In this document: one piece after another, positions 25,351-37,000 of the stretch
How positions within the stretch are numbered: the stretch's first letter is position 1
Layout: each line of letters begins with the position of its first letter
Assembly: GCA_025617745.1 (NCBI GenBank)
Contig: CM046867.1
Coordinates: 28,512,705-28,576,704 of the forward strand
DNA: 64,000 nucleotides
Source of the DNA: Heliocidaris erythrogramma
Lineage: Eukaryota; Echinodermata; Echinoidea; Camarodonta; Echinometridae
Reading direction: 5' to 3'
Notes under the pieces: model-generated
Databases searched by the model: none
What the model saw: the letters and a program-made list of their open reading frames with translations, nothing else
Told to the model about the DNA's origin: nothing
Program-made: the position numbers and the translations under genes

Positions 25351-26108
25351 TATTGAATTTGTGTAGAGGGATTCAGGCACATCCACAAAAGACAAATCTC
25401 GGAGTAGGAGTAGATTAAAGTCAGAGTATCAAAATTACAATTCACTGGCACTGCACTGTCGAGTATCTTCAGTTAAGTTGCGTACGTGCACATATCCCAG
25501 GTCAGTGACTCTGATCTGTCGAGCTAGCTAGCTCAGCTCAGCTCGTAGACCGTGCATGTGCGGCTCGCGTGCAGCTAGCTAGGTCAAAGATCAATAGCGA
25601 TGCTAGTGATCACGAATTCATCTCCCGTGAGCTCCGGGTGAGAAAACGAGCACATTGGCCTCCCTTCATTCCGAGTTTGAGCGAGGTTGATACAACAGTA
25701 TGATATTATTAGCGTTGCCAAATTTAAAAGTAAACCCAGCAGCAACCATTATTATGATCACGTTTTCCCAAAAATGACTCATGAATAATAATTAGACCTT
25801 TATACATAAAAATAATATTTGTTATTTATGCATGTATTTTTTAATGAATAAAAAAAAAAAAAAAATCAACCATTTAAAATTCGATTTATTAATTTTCAGA
25901 AGATATTCTTGAACATCTTGTAAATTGTCTACGTCGAAAACTCGCAAAATTGGTCTGCTAGTTCACGAAGTTAGCACATTCTGTTGGGAATGTATTTAGA
26001 GTCCAAGAGGGTGAAAATGGCTATTTACTTCATTGTTTTGACACGAATTTTTTCTTAGCGATCCAATAATATTTTGAGAATCAGAATAGGAAGTTTATTC
26101 CATTCAAA
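25351..26108. promoter_or_regulatory. Shared head-to-head promoter region of PGK and SLC25A43
   Basis: The two start codons diverge 758 bp apart, so both promoters must lie here or just inside their 5'UTRs. The PGK side (about 25495-25600) is rich in overlapping AGCT/GCTAGCTAGCT motifs and CpG; the middle is AT-rich with an A-run near 25850-25865. I see no convincing TATA box for either gene. Confidence 0.6.
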
Positions 26109-29100
26109 ATGGTTCGAGGAGGACGAGATAATCGACTAACTTACGCACAGAATTTATCATGTGGAGCCGCCGCGGGACTAGTCAGCCGAACACTCACGTC
26201 GCCTCTCGATGTGGTGAAAATACGGATGCAAGTTGGTACCAAAGAGACGCTTCAGCAAGGGTTTCTCCGTTCTTGTGGCAATATTTATACAGCACATGGT
26301 GTAAGAGCATTTTGGAAAGGAAATCTTATCGGTTGTTTACGCTTGAGCCCATTCAGTGCTGTCCAATTTATGGCGTTTTCGAAGTTCAAGGTTTTGCTAG
26401 CAGACGACACTGGTCGGCTAACGGCAACAAGAGCGATGCTAGCCGGAGCTTTCGGCGGTATGGCTGCGACCGTCGTGACATACCCCACGGACATGGTGAA
26501 GACACGCCTGATTGTTCAGCCTACCGATCCAACAAGAAAGCGATACAGGGGAATCATTCACGCTTTCAAACTTATTTTGAAAGAAGAAGGACTGCTGGCA
26601 TTTTACAAAGGAATGTTCACTTCACTGCTAGGCAAGAATAATTCTGATTTTTACTAGCACTAACATGACTAATTACCAGTACCACTACCAGGTCCAGGCA
26701 GCAAGTTTAAGAGGAATTCAAGCAAGGATAAAAAATCTCATTTTCAGGCTCAAGTCCTTTTCCCATGACAAAACCAGGCGCGTAGCCAGGAGGGGGGAAG
26801 TGAGAGAAAAGAACCCTTACAAGGTGCTACATGCCATTATCTCTCAAATTTGCTAAAACTTCAAAGCTTCTGCACTTTGCACAGGACTGCAAAATTATTG
26901 AAAGCAGTCGGGTCGCACCGTCAAACTAACTTTCCACCTAATAAAAGGAGCTACGAGCCGTTATCGTTTTCTAAAATTTGCTCAAACGTCCCAGCTTTCA
27001 TGCTTCGCAAGGGAGGGGAGAAAATCCACCCTTGCGAAGCATGAAAGCTCGGACGTTTGAGCAAATTTGAGATAAAGATAACAGCTCGTAACGGCCAAAT
27101 ACCTTTTCAAACTTTGCTTTTTAATGGAGTGTAGACCTTTAAATTTTAACTTTTTATTGCTCTTTAAATAAAGGAAATGAAATAAAGTTGCTGAAGAGAC
27201 ACTTTTGAGTGCTTAAGGGGAGAGGTGAATTTTTTTTATAGTTACACCTTTTCATGTTATTTGTTACGATATTTATGGATGTCACTTCTATAGGCTTTGT
27301 TGAAAGTTTTAAATGAAAATACATGTGGTTCTATCTGAAATCTGAAATCAGAACAAACTTTTGTTGAGGATTCTTTATTGTATAAGACACTGTTTTATTG
27401 TTCTGGCAAGACTGGCATGCAACAAAGATACAGTTGTTGTGGCTGTTCTATTTTTGCAGGATCCATCCCATTCTCTGCTGGAACCTTTGCAGCGTACGAG
27501 TTCCTGGACATGCTTTGGACCAAACCTCGCTATATGTTGACACCTATGGAGAACTTCATCAATGGTTGCCTGGCTGGAGCGATAGCTCAGACCATCTCGT
27601 ATCCATTTGACACTGTCAGGAAAAAGCTCCAGGTATATGAGACAGGGGTGGAGACAGGGGTGGATCCAGGGGTTTGATTTTTGAAGAGGGGAGGGGCACA
27701 AATGTTATACAAGTAAAAAAAAAGTTTTAAACAATTTTCAGTTGCCTTTTGGTCAGTCATTCATTTTTTTTATTTTTACCAGAACTTAGATTATCATTTA
27801 AAGTGGTCCCTTTTGTGATGTACACATTGTTGAAAGGTGAAAGTGTTGAGTTCTAGTCATGCGATTACATGGTGCAATAAACTGTCTCAGAGCAATTGGG
27901 AATAGTTTATCATGTGTCTACATAAGAATCGGTGTGTACTGTGAGGTTTCGGAATCATCAATATGATAAGAAATTGACCTAATCTCGCTGAAAAGCACAT
28001 GCACTGCACACAAAAATGAGTATATGGGACTGCACACACATGTGGCATGAATGTTCGATGCGAACACTTCAGCTTTTTCTCATCATATTTTGAATATGAG
28101 GGCATTTGTAGAAATGACATTTTCTACTTTGATGTCCTTTCAAATTGACATAAAAGGAATGAAAAAGCTCACAAATTGCAGCTTTCCCAATTCCTAGAAC
28201 TCCACCTTCTCTTTAATGAATAGCATCTGCTTGTGTTTTATTAACAGGCTCAGAGTCGAGTGATGAAGGATGGTGGAGGAGTTGACATCAAGTTCCGTGG
28301 CATGGTTGGAGGTTTCAAGCAAACTGTGGCCAAGTATGGATGGAAAGGACTCTGGAGAGGCAATGTAGCTAATATATGCAAGGTAAATTCAGACATAATC
28401 ATCATTCTGGCCTTGGGTCCCTTTTATTCAGAACTGGGTCTCGATATCATTCTCCATCTAATTCTATCTGTAGCCAACTGCAAATGCTTTCCTCCTCATT
28501 TATTCAGTCAATCCATCTTTGCTTTGATCAAACTCTGTTTGTCCTCACCACCCCTCTCTTTGTTTTCTAGCCAATCCTATCAGTTCATCCTCTCATATCA
28601 ATGTGAATTTATATTACAGTACATGTCTTAACCTTTATGAAGGTTTTAGTGAGTCAAATAGGGTCCGCTCGTTATTCATTTAACACACGTTATGAATAGC
28701 GGTCCTTATGAATAGTTATGAATAGTGGTCCTTATGAATAGCGAGGTAATTGTTGTCTATGGGTTGCTCGCTATATAGAAGGACCGCTATTCATACAAAA
28801 CCACTATTCATTTAGTCATGCGTTATGGATAGCGGTCCTTATGAATAAGTGGTCCTTATGAATAGCGGTCCTTATGACTAGAGAGGTTACCCTGGTAAAT
28901 ATATCCTTGTATCTCAAAAATAGATGATTTTTTTTTTCTTGACATTATTATATGAGACTGCTGAGGGAAGGACAGCTAAAACTCATCAGTTTCTCCAAAT
29001 ATTGCCGGAAATATTGATTTCTCTGGTTTATTGTTTGTTTTACCCGTGGTGTTGTTGAAACAAATTGAAGATAAAGTTCAGTTCTAGCGCTAACAACGTG

Positions 29101-29692
29101 AAAGAAACTCTCAAATTAATTGGGAAAGGTTGATTATATGTAATATATAGTACATAAGAATTAGTGTATGCTGTAAGGTTTTGGAATTACCATAACGAGA
29201 AGAAATTGAATCAATCCTGCTGAGAGTCACATGCACTGCTCACGGAAATGTGTATATGGGACCACATACACATGTTCGGCCCGAACATTTCGGCTGTTTT
29301 TCGTCATATTTTGAATATGAGGGCATTTGAAGAGCAATCCTTTTCAGGAGACATTTCTACTATGATGTTCTTCCAAATTGACATAAATGGAATGAGAAAA
29401 CTCACAAATTATTTTTACCTTTCCCAGAACTCAACCTTCCCTTTGACCTTTGATATGATGTCTTTCCCCTGGAACATTTGGAGAAGAAAAAAAAATAAAC
29501 ATAAATTATGTTTTGTTATTTCAGATTGCTCCCTATGCCGGTTTCATGTTCATGACTTTTGAAGCATGCAAGAAGGTGTTCCTCTATGAGAACGGCTTCA
29601 CAATATCGCCTTACGATGACACCCCCGTGAGTGGAGTGGACCAGTCCTTGAAACCAGGTGAACTCAGGATGTGGAAGGACAGGCATAGTTGA
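26109..29692 (+). CDS. SLC25A43: Mitochondrial solute carrier, SLC25A43-like, complete 4-exon gene
   Basis: Inner mitochondrial membrane carrier of the SLC25 superfamily; substrate unknown. Exons 26109-26631, 27460-27632, 28248-28382 and 29525-29692 (TGA), phases consistent, 332 aa. The three-repeat carrier fold is visible: signature SPLDVVKIRMQ in repeat 1, YPTDMVKTRL in repeat 2 and YPFDTVRKKLQ in repeat 3, each followed by a WKG/YKG/WRG-type motif. The SLC25A43 assignment rests on family-specific stretches FWKGNLIGCLRLSPFSAVQF, VTYPTDMVKTRLIVQ and the C-terminal SPY...GVDQSL-P-EL. Intron 1 has a GC donor (AG|GCAAGA); the other introns are GT-AG. Length is close to the vertebrate protein (~341 aa). 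Introns 2 and 3 each contain an M1-family MITE. Confidence 0.92.
27831..28215. mobile_element. MITE family M1, copy B (SLC25A43 intron 2)
   Basis: Ends GAAAGTGTTGAGTTCTAG and CTAGAACTCCACCTTCTC are imperfect inverted repeats; internal sequence matches copies A, C and D throughout. It ends about 30 bp before exon 3. Confidence 0.85.
28640..28880. repeat. Direct and inverted short repeats, TATGAATAGCGGTCC type
   Basis: At least seven copies of TATGAATAG(C/T)GGTCC-like units on the plus strand, and inverted copies (GGACCGCTATTCATA near 28782-28797) in between, in SLC25A43 intron 3. The inverted copies can pair with the direct ones. No coding content. Confidence 0.8.
29065..29446. mobile_element. 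MITE family M1, copy C (SLC25A43 intron 3)
   Basis: Begins TTGAAGATAAAGTTCAGTTC and ends with AGAACTCAACCTTCCCTTT; interior matches the other M1 copies, including TTTTGAATATGAGGGCATTT. It lies about 80 bp upstream of exon 4. Confidence 0.85.
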
Positions 29693-29820
29693 TGATGTCT
29701 TGTCTCAGTGGGAATTTTGATTTCCTCCTTTGAACTTTCATTCATTTTGAATAGTGCTCGTTCAAGGTGAGTGAGGATCTTGATGACAAGTGAGTTTGAA
29801 TCAGGTACATCACAGTAGAC

Positions 29821-30123
29821 AGACAGCCCATGAGACCGACGACCCCAAGAAATGACAGCCTGTGAGACTGATAATGTGGGTCTTATGAACCCTGTGACAA
29901 CTTTTCAGAAGGTCCACAAGACCAACATTTTCTGTCTCAAGGGCTGTCGGTCTCATGGGCTGTCGGTCTCATGGGCTGTTAGTCTGATGGGCTGTTAGTC
30001 TGATGGGCTGTCGGTCTGATGGGTTGTTAGTCTGATGGGCTGTTGGTCTGATGGGCTGTCGGTCTGATGGGCTGTCGGTCTGATGGGCTGTCGGTCTGAT
30101 GGGCTGTCGGTCTCATGGGCTGT
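29821..30123. repeat. 16-bp tandem array with inverted leader, in SLC25A43 3'UTR
   Basis: From 29941 to 30123 the unit GGGCTGTCGGTCTGAT (variants TCTCAT, GTTAGT) repeats about 11 times. Two units in the opposite orientation lie just upstream (29821-29841 and about 29855-29871), so the transcript could fold back. It begins ~130 nt after the stop codon. Confidence 0.9.
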
Positions 30124-30194
30124 AGCCATTTGAATCATACTCAAAGGGTAAATATTGACCCAGAACTCTCTACATCACAATGTTTATATGCACA

Positions 30195-30200
30195 AATAAA
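30195..30200 (+). terminator. Candidate polyadenylation signal for SLC25A43
   Basis: AATAAA about 500 nt after the stop codon, downstream of the 16-bp tandem array. It is the first canonical hexamer I noticed there; longer 3'UTRs are possible. Confidence 0.4.
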
Positions 30201-31578
30201 AGTTCAGAATTTCAATTTTTTTTAAACAGAGCTACCTGACTATGTATGTGTTTACTGAATCTGTTTCAGATGGTATCTATTCACTCCTGATATGCGCCTG
30301 TTTTTCCATTATCCCAAATTTAGCCAAGAATGTTAAATGATAAATCTGTACATTTTAAGTATTTTATCAATCAATCATCTGAGTTAATAATGCCAATATG
30401 ATTACATATTTCTGGTGATTGCAGATGAAATATAGCCTCCAAAGGCATTTGTAAGTCAGCAAATGTCAAAATATATCCCTAATCATAGAATATCGTAAAG
30501 CTATGATCGTTTTAAATCTATGCTTACAATGTTCCTCTAGTGAATCTTTCTGTTTTACCCTTTGCAAACAATCCCATTTTTGATTGAATTGATAGATTTT
30601 GATATTGTAATGTATGTCACACATTGTACTCATATGAAATGATTTAGTTAGTCTTAAAATGTACCAGCCTAATTACAGGGAGGTTGATAATTTTACAAAC
30701 TTTAAATTTTGTGTGTAATTTCACATTTACTGCAAGGGCAAAACTCATTTCTGCCTGAAAATTGTCATGCAAAGTCATGCACAATAAGATAAACAAATGA
30801 TGCTGTGCTTGCTTTTAAAGTTGAAAGATTGAATGTAAGTTGACCTTACAGCTGTGAGGTGTAAATTTCCCCAAATCTGTGTGTAGAGAATTCATCGTAT
30901 TTTATCACTCACATCACATTTTATAATGATGGTGTTGGATATTGCTCATGCCATGATTATGCTGAAGAAGCATTTCAGCCTCCTATAAAAAGAAATGAGA
31001 AATTTTTAACCAAGTAAGTGCACAGCTGCTGCTACAGCAGTCTAGACAGAAAAATCTTTTGGATTAGAGTTTTATAACATTTCTCATATTTATGTCGCTC
31101 TCCTCTAATATATTCAGCAAAGCTGAATGTAGTCTGTGGAGTGTATTACCAAACAAAATAATTGATTTTTCAGTATTCTACAGCAACTGCACTTTTGGAA
31201 AATGAAAACATTTTGCATAATTTGATTAATGGTATTTGCTGTTACTTCAACAAATGCTGGATTTGAAACCTGAAACTGAATTTGTATGCTATGTGGTGCA
31301 TGTACATTAATCCATGTTTAATGAAATTATTTGAGTGCTAGATGGTGGCAGTGATATATCTAAAAATTGTGTTTGTATTCATGATACTTATTTTTATTCT
31401 TCTCAACTTGTGACATGAAGATGGAGATGCTATGTTTTGAAGTCTCAGGAAATATTCATGGACATAACATATTTAAACTTCTAAGAGGTTTATAATAAAT
31501 TTTCACTGAGGTTCATTTTTGGAAAAAAAAATTCAACTTCAAAATGTTGATGTGGTGATATGGAGAACTAGAAGGGTG
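30201..31578. other. 3' flank of SLC25A43
   Basis: AT-rich sequence with no recognised gene, RNA or clear repeat. May be in part a longer 3'UTR of the carrier gene. Confidence 0.4.
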
Positions 31579-32201
31579 TTGAAAGGCAATCCAACCATGG
31601 CAATAAGATGATTTGTGTGAAAGCAGAAACATAAGATAAACAGGATGGTGAAAGTTTGAAGGAAATCGAACAAGGAATAAGAAAGAAATGAGATGTTCGA
31701 CAAATTAGATCACTAAATCTGTGCGAATCTCAAATTGGTAATTTGGTAAGTCAATTGTGATGTATTGGCTGTCAACCAGGCCTGCTGTTAACTCTCCCAT
31801 TTCTTCGTATTATATTATTAATTTTTGGATTTCTCCTAAGGGCCTTTTCCCTCGGGAAGTACACAATATATATTATAGATATCTTATTGTTATAGTAGGT
31901 TCTCATAAAAGAAAAACATGCTACTGAGTAATACATTCTGAAAAAAAATGACATTTTAATCATTTTGTGTGTTAAGACATGTAGCAAATAGGAGAGTTGA
32001 CCACCACTACATCACAGTGACATTACCGATTTACCAGTTTGAAATTCCCATATACATGTATATGTATAGTGATTACCGGTACAACTTTTCAAAATTCATA
32101 ACTTTCTTATTCCTTGTCCAATTTCGTTCAAACTTTCAACAATCTGCTTCTCTGATTTTTACTCTTTCTTTCAGAACAGCTTAGGTTGGATTTCGCTTTA
32201 A
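31579..32201. mobile_element. Foldback element downstream of SLC25A43
   Basis: Left end TTGAAAGGCAATCCAACC and right end GGTTGGATTTCGCTTTAA are imperfect mirrors. Subterminal arms mirror too: GAAAGTTTGAAGGAAATC at 31649 against TTCGTTCAAACTTTC near 32125, and AGGAATAAGAAAGAAATG against CATAACTTTCTTATTCCT. Same family style as 16648 and 41001. Confidence 0.75.
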
Positions 32202-34093
32202 CTCTTGGGCTATGAGCAGACAAAGTATAAAAAGCAGGTTATTGGCCATTTATTAATTACTCTCATTGCAACTAAAATGTGTTTATGACTGTAAGTTTAG
32301 TCTGTGGTTTCTTTGGAGATAACGTTTTGTTTGAGATATATCATTAATCGTATAATTATGGCCTTAAGCATGTTGTTTAACATCTTTCAGTAAATCTGTG
32401 TGCTTTCATTGTCATGGTTGATTATTCAAGAAAGTATAAATGACATAGTACTCAGACAAAAATACATTCATGTCCATTTGCCGGTTTGATTTCAATTATT
32501 TATGTGTTATTTTTAAAGATGTTTTGGCGACATTGTTGAATGATACCTGCAAAAGCATTCTTCAAATGAGAATATTATATATGCACTTTATACGTATATA
32601 AAATGAAACGTTTATCATGAAAACTGTCTTGTGAGTTATTTCTTACTTGTTAATCAGATTCCCAAGACTCCCCCCCCCCCCTTCCACCCCCCCCCCCCCT
32701 CCCCTTATACTGGTACATGTTTACAGTGTATTCTTTCCAATCCATACTCAGATCTTAATAGTCACTTAATATTATCATACTCAGAAGAGATACATGTACA
32801 AAGTGGCAAAACTGGCAATGACGCCATATTTGTGAGTTGAAAGGGTGGTGGGGGGGGGGGGTAGTTTCACTTTTATATGTCACATACAGAAACTGAGAAT
32901 GTATCCACTCATTTTCCAAGGGATAGTATTGAAAATATTAGAGTTTCACCATGAAGAGATAAGTGAATAGAAAGAAACATGAAAGTCATGAGAATTTCCT
33001 AGGTTGATTTCATTTAATTGCAAATGTTACTATTACATATACAGTAACTTTCAATAAACAAATACAAATGCCATTATATCAAATCAATCATCTTTCGAAT
33101 ATGGCACCAAAATATTTATACACTGAGAAAGACTAAAAAGAGGAAAAGACTTAAGTGATGAAAATGTGAGCAAAATACATACAGTTTGAATTGGTATAGT
33201 CACAATATTCAGTCATGCCCTCATGAAGGTGATTGCTTCATTATTCATCATAAAATGGTAAAAAATAATTACTTCATACACAAATCAATATATTTAAATG
33301 AAAAAATGGATGCATCTTAATATGTAGTCAATATTAAGAGGAAATAACAAATACATGTACAAAGAGCATTGCCAACTCCTAAAATATTGTCAAATTAAGT
33401 GAGAAATAATGTGGGTACAATATACACATCCTGATATATGTGAATGCAATGCATGAAAAGAATTTTTTTTTTAAAGCATACACCATTTTTTGAACACAGT
33501 TACTCAATTCTTTAAGAATAGCTTTCATATTCTAAAGTAAAAACATTCTATAATTAGGCATTTATTCTCCTTTTACAGGAGCTATCTATTTCAAAATACA
33601 TGTACAGTAAATCAATGCAATAAATGCTTCAATTTATAATTGTGTCAGCCTCCTTGTTTGAACTGCAGATTTAGATGATGTATGACACTTGATCTCCATG
33701 CCAGGAAGTTCTTTACTAAATAGAAAATAAAAGTTATCATAGCACTTTCAGAGATTCATTTAGAATTCACATTACTCCAACTTCTTTGTTTAGGTCAAAT
33801 GTGAGCAAAGTGTTTTGTCAAAATATCATCAAATTCGAGCTTTTTAGTGTACAGTAGCTCTGGCAAGGTACATTACTGATTTCGAGATGAAAGGCCATAT
33901 ATCCACATTTGCCTGTAGTCCACGAGTCCATTGGCCTCCAGATGCGGATCCAGGACTTTGAAAAAAAAGGGGGGCACAATTCTGAAATACATCTGACAAG
34001 GCAAAAGGCATTTTAGGTATGCCACTTGGGATTTAAAAGAGAGTGTGGTCCAATGTGCCCCTCCTCCTCCGCTCAGCCTCCCAGTGCCGGGCT

Positions 34094-37000
34094 TTATGCA
34101 AGGACTGGTAAGCTCTCCCGCCAACCCTTTTGCAACTGGTAGCTCAGTTGCTGAACGAGTGGCTTGTACTCAGGAGCATCAGCAACATTTTTGTTCTGAT
34201 CGTAATCCAAGCTATTGATGTACAGTTCTGCAGCCTTCACATCGGTCCAATTCCCTTGAAAGGTCTTTGGATCGAATCCTATCCATTCGGTGTAATGGTA
34301 ATCCTTGGTCCTCATGGAGTACCCCATGACAGTGATGTCACCTAGACTGGGAAGATCAGTTTGTTTGGTTGGAGTAACCCCTGGGCGAGGATACTGACTG
34401 AATGTTGCGTTCTTCCATCGACTGTACCGCTTGGAAGTCATCTTGGCCGTGCCATCTCTCTGCAGAATGGCGTTGGACTCCTGGACCGGCTGAAGGAGAG
34501 GGGCGAAACTGTACCCCTCGGAACAGAGGGTGACATTGAAAGGCTCTGGAGGGCATACAGGTGGCACTTCGATGCCAACTAGATCAGAGAGTGTTGGAAA
34601 CAAATCAACTATTTCTACGAATTCGGTAACAGTTGTTTTATCTGCAGCAGATTTCACCTTGTCCTGGGCTTTGAGCATCTGTAGAGGATTTTGAAGGGGA
34701 TATTTGCTTGATGACGATGTAGACGTCCTCCGCTTGTCGGTAACTCCAGGAATGTGGACGATCAGAGGAACTCTTGTGGCTAGTTCATAGTTGGAGTACT
34801 TGCACCATTCCGCATGTTCACCAAGTTGCCATCCTAAGATAACCAACAACAAAAAAGAAGTTTCATTCAATGAGAATATGGACACTAGTGAAGGAGGTAA
34901 TATAGAAACAGTTATCTCCGCCGATGTGCGAGTTTATATTTTTGATTTATAATGAGAGTAATGATTTATAATGAGAGAAAGATGCACAATCCGCCATCTC
35001 TGTAATTCACGTTAAAAAAAGGTTGCGTCGATTAATCATTATCTTTTAATCCATTACTCCGAATCACACAAAGTTCATCTGATAAAAAGTATTGTATATC
35101 ATTTTAAACACGATATAGATTGGTACATGTACAATAGTATACATAATAATAGGATACTATACGCGAGTAGAATTATTAGGTCATACAAACCATTTCTACA
35201 CTAAAAATTGATTAACATAAATTACGTTAATGCGTTCCCTACTAATTATTATATACAGAATGACATATGAGAAGCCAATAAAAAAAGACAGATGAGAGAG
35301 AGGAAGAATGGAAAAGGGTGAAAGGGGGAGATTAAAATAAGAAAAAGATAAAGGCTGAGGGGTAGAGAGAGAGGGGAGAAAGAAAGAAAGGGGAAAGGAG
35401 AGGGGGAGAGAGGGGTGGAAAACCCCATGATTTCCGCAGATGACAATATATTGTCTGAGAAGCTAGTTTCATCAAGGTTTGGAGTAGTTTTCCAAAAGGG
35501 AGAGAGATAACATGAAGAAAGAGAGAAAATGTGGTCAACGGATAGAGTGAGATAGAAGAAAGCGGGAGAGAGAGGTGTGGAAGGAGTTAACAATTAATCA
35601 TTATCTCTGAAGAGAAAGATGATGGTGATGTTTGAGAAGCTAGTTTCACTGAGTTTTGAGCAGTATTTCAAGAGGAAGAAAGTGAGAAGATGGAGAAAGA
35701 GAGAGGGGAGAGAGAGAGAGACACTGATCGGTGTTGGTATCAAAGAAACAAACCATGATCTCCGAAGAGAACAACTATTGTGTTGTTTGAGAAGCCAGTT
35801 TCATCGAGGGTTTCGAGTAGTTTTCCAACCAAGAAATCCGTGTAAGTTGCAGCAGCGTAGTAACTCTGCCTCATTGGAGCCTGTCGGGATATAGAGAAAA
35901 ATGTCATCAATAAAATAATGAAGTGAAAAAACAGTAAAGCCAACAATTCGAATCATTTCAAATGTTTCTAGATAGAACAAGCAGACGGACAAGTTAGATT
36001 TCACAGAACCATTAAAAAAAACCTGAAACGTATATGTTTATTTAAGATTTTGGTTTGATTACCTGTAGATTATCTGTTGAACTATTTTTTTTATGTAACT
36101 GGTATATTAACTGCTGTCGCACCTTGATCAGATTATGTGCGCGTTATAAATTCATATAACTTATGGATCATAAGATATATTTTTTCAAATTTACGAAATA
36201 TTGCAGTATATAATTTATATGCAAATACATGTATCCAGAAAATATTTTCATATTAGGTTTGTTGTATTCAATGTCAATCCAAATTCTTTGGCCTATACTT
36301 TCTAGTAAGTGGGCTGAAAAGGGTGTTAAAGCACTCGATCGACAGAATACATGTATAGGCAAATATATTCATACTTTTACATGCTTATCAAACATATTAT
36401 TCATACCTTTATTATTATGCTTATCAAATATAAGGCCACAACTGTATTATGACAGAAGACATTTCGATATGAAAATACAATATGACCCTGTTCATATTTC
36501 ATTATCATTATTCAATACATGCCTCGGCAAATTATAAGATACAATTTTATTCTTATTCACCGTTGAGAAATATACAAGAGTTACAAAAAAGCATATATGA
36601 ATTCAAAGGATGATTGAAATCAGAGGGATCGCAGACCGTGATTAATAGTTGTGTTTTTCACTTCACTCTATAGGCCGACTAGGTGAACTTTAGGTATGCA
36701 TCAAGTTTTCTTATCTTGCTATATAGCTATCTAAAACTAAATTTGGCATTCGATTACTCCTATACATGGCTAAATTTTGGTTTTATAATGGCTTTATATA
36801 TTCCATAAACTTTTCAAAAAAAATACGTTCACTTTTAAGAGATGCATAAAAACCAAATGCAAAGCATTTTCTTTATTATCAAGGCAGTCCGTATCTTACA
36901 TGGAATTCAAGAGGCATAGTTCCATTGGGGAAGCTCATATTCATGGCTGCAACGTCCTCACGCGCTCTCAAAGAGTGATAATCCTCATAGGCGACAGCCG

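Noticed and set aside
26159-26641. 160-codon second plus-strand frame inside carrier exon 1
   Set aside because: A frame-shifted shadow of the well-conserved carrier exon.
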